The notes under the pieces: generated by a model
Seen by the model: the letters and a program-made list of their open reading frames with translations, nothing else
Databases searched by the model: none
Told to the model about the DNA's origin: nothing
Shown here: positions 62,826 to 64,000 of the stretch, one piece after another
Layout of the letters: each line of letters begins with the position of its first letter
Numbering within the stretch: the stretch's first letter is position 1
Program-made: the position numbers and the translations under genes
Origin: Diorhabda sublineata
Taxonomy: Eukaryota > Arthropoda > Insecta > Coleoptera > Chrysomelidae
Direction: 5' to 3'
Length of the DNA: 64,000 nucleotides
Assembly: GCF_026230105.1 (NCBI RefSeq)
Contig: NC_079483.1
Coordinates: 8,363,312 to 8,427,311 of the forward strand

Positions 62826-62929
62826 GTTGGTATTGCGGTGAAAAAAAATTGTGATTTTTCTTTGGTTATGTTCTCTCGTTTTGCAGCACATTTTAAGGAT
62901 TATCTCGACCGTTTATTATCCTTATCGTG

Positions 62930-64000
62930 AACTTTTCAATAGGATTTAAATCCTGGGAAGGTGCAGGCTAGTTTGAAGTCGTTTTACCTTCTTTCTTCTG
63001 GTCTCTAGATAATGGGAAGCTGATACCTTCCACACTGTAGGTGAAAATATTTCGAAGGGGGACTTTTATCGACTAAACCACTTTTTTTCTTCCAAGGATG
63101 TCATAGCTTGTTCGTATGTCCCTCAACAAGCCCCCTAATTAATAAAAAATCTTGCATTATCTACAAGGGCAAGTTCTGGAAGCATTTCTGGATCAAGTGG
63201 ATAAAATTTAATCCTTCTTTTTGTCAGGGTTGACAAATTTTCGATGGGATTTAGATCCGGTAAAGGTGTAGGCTAGTTTGAAGCTGTTTAACCTATTTTT
63301 CCGGTGACTGTATGTAGGGAAGTTAATTCCTTCTTTACTGTGGATCAAAAGATATTGAACGGATACTTTTTCCAACCGAACCAACCTTCTTTTTTCTGGG
63401 TATGTTACATTTGGTTGTAATGTCCCCTAAAAAGCCCTTTAATCGATAAAATTATCTTGTACTCACCTCAAAAGCAAGTTATCACAATTTCTGGATCGTC
63501 TGGATAATATTTAATCCTTCTTTTCATCTGTTCCAACAGATTTTCAATGGGATTTGGTTCCGGTGAAAATGTAGGCTGGTTTGAAGTTGTCTCACCTTTT
63601 TTCTTCTGGTTTTTAGGTACAGGGAAGCTAATTCCTTCTCCATTATGAACCAAACGATATTTGAGAGGAACTTTCATCTACTAATTTTTCCTGAGGATGT
63701 CATATTTCATTGGTATGTCTTCCAAGATGCCCCTTAACCATTAAAAAAGTCTTGTACTGACGTCAAGAGCAAATTATCACAATTTTTGGATCATCTGGAC
63801 AATATTTAATCCTTTTTTCCAGCTAATCCAACAGATTTTCAATGGGATTTGGTTCCCGTGAAAGTATAGGCTAGTTTGAGGTTTTACATTTTTTTCTTCT
63901 GGTTTCCAGGTAAGGGGAGTAAATGCCTTCTCCACTGTAGGTTAAAAGACGTCGAAACAGGTCCCTTGGGGGACATTCACAGACTAAACCACCAACCTCT
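62930..64000 (-). repeat. About 300-bp tandem repeat carrying a Tc1/mariner-like peptide
   Basis: Four diverged copies, marked by TTCAATGGGATTTGG-type words near 62932, 63239, 63543 and 63836, continue past the right edge. On the minus strand one copy (63468-63677) has an open frame whose middle reads FSPEPNPIENLLEQMKRRI. This is close to the D..NPIENLW..LKRR segment of Tc1/mariner transposases, with Glu where the catalytic-site Asp is usual (SPDLNPIEN). The other copies carry stops. It lies in the next MARF1 intron. The tandem arrangement is unusual for such a transposon. Confidence 0.6.

Noticed and set aside
1..64000. tRNA, rRNA, CRISPR or bacterial operon features
   Set aside because: None was seen; the window is eukaryotic and the repeats have no spacer structure like CRISPR.

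Overview
This is a eukaryotic window, almost certainly from an insect and perhaps a beetle. It is very AT-rich, its genes are split by introns with ordinary GT..AG borders, and the recognisable proteins match insect members of their families. The lineage call rests on protein and transposon resemblance only; no species can be named.

Layout. 1-3855 is a 152-bp satellite array that continues past the left edge, followed by a decayed fringe to about 4.45 kb. 4.45-7.08 kb holds no gene I can support. 7.09-8.86 kb (minus) is a three-exon lysine-rich gene of unknown function. 13.4-25.6 kb (plus) is fascin (singed). A strong heat-shock-element cluster and TATA box lie just upstream of its coding start, and its 6.5-kb fourth coding intron carries two tandem repeat families. 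28.8-32.0 kb (minus) is the ribosome-biogenesis gene RRS1, head to head with a LUC7-like splicing factor (plus, 32.46-41.02 kb). 42.3-43.0 kb (minus) is the mitochondrial peptidyl-tRNA hydrolase ICT1/mRpL58. 44.7-47.3 kb is repeat-rich intergenic DNA. 48.0-54.3 kb (minus) is SLMAP, head to head with MARF1 (plus, from 55.8 kb), which runs off the right edge.

For all six intron-containing genes I joined exons by hand. Every junction keeps reading phase, and the joined lengths are 427 (unknown), 519 (fascin), 337 (RRS1), 331 (LUC7L), 199 (ICT1), 681 (SLMAP) and at least 560 (MARF1, partial) codons; the unknown gene is the least certain. The genes do not form one pathway: actin bundling, 60S subunit assembly, U1 snRNP splicing, mitoribosome rescue, STRIPAK/Hippo signalling and mRNA decay. 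They look like ordinary housekeeping neighbours.

The unusual content is non-coding: two satellite-like arrays with higher-order repeats, one intergenic and one intronic; a palindrome-like motif (AGTTCAAATG[A/T]ACC) amplified about 35 times between 35.8 and 53.7 kb on both strands; a dispersed CACCCTGT/ACAGGGTG motif; decayed non-LTR retrotransposon pieces in three host introns, one split by a TA microsatellite; and the heat-shock-type promoter in front of fascin. I found no tRNA, rRNA or CRISPR, and no clear new multi-gene system.
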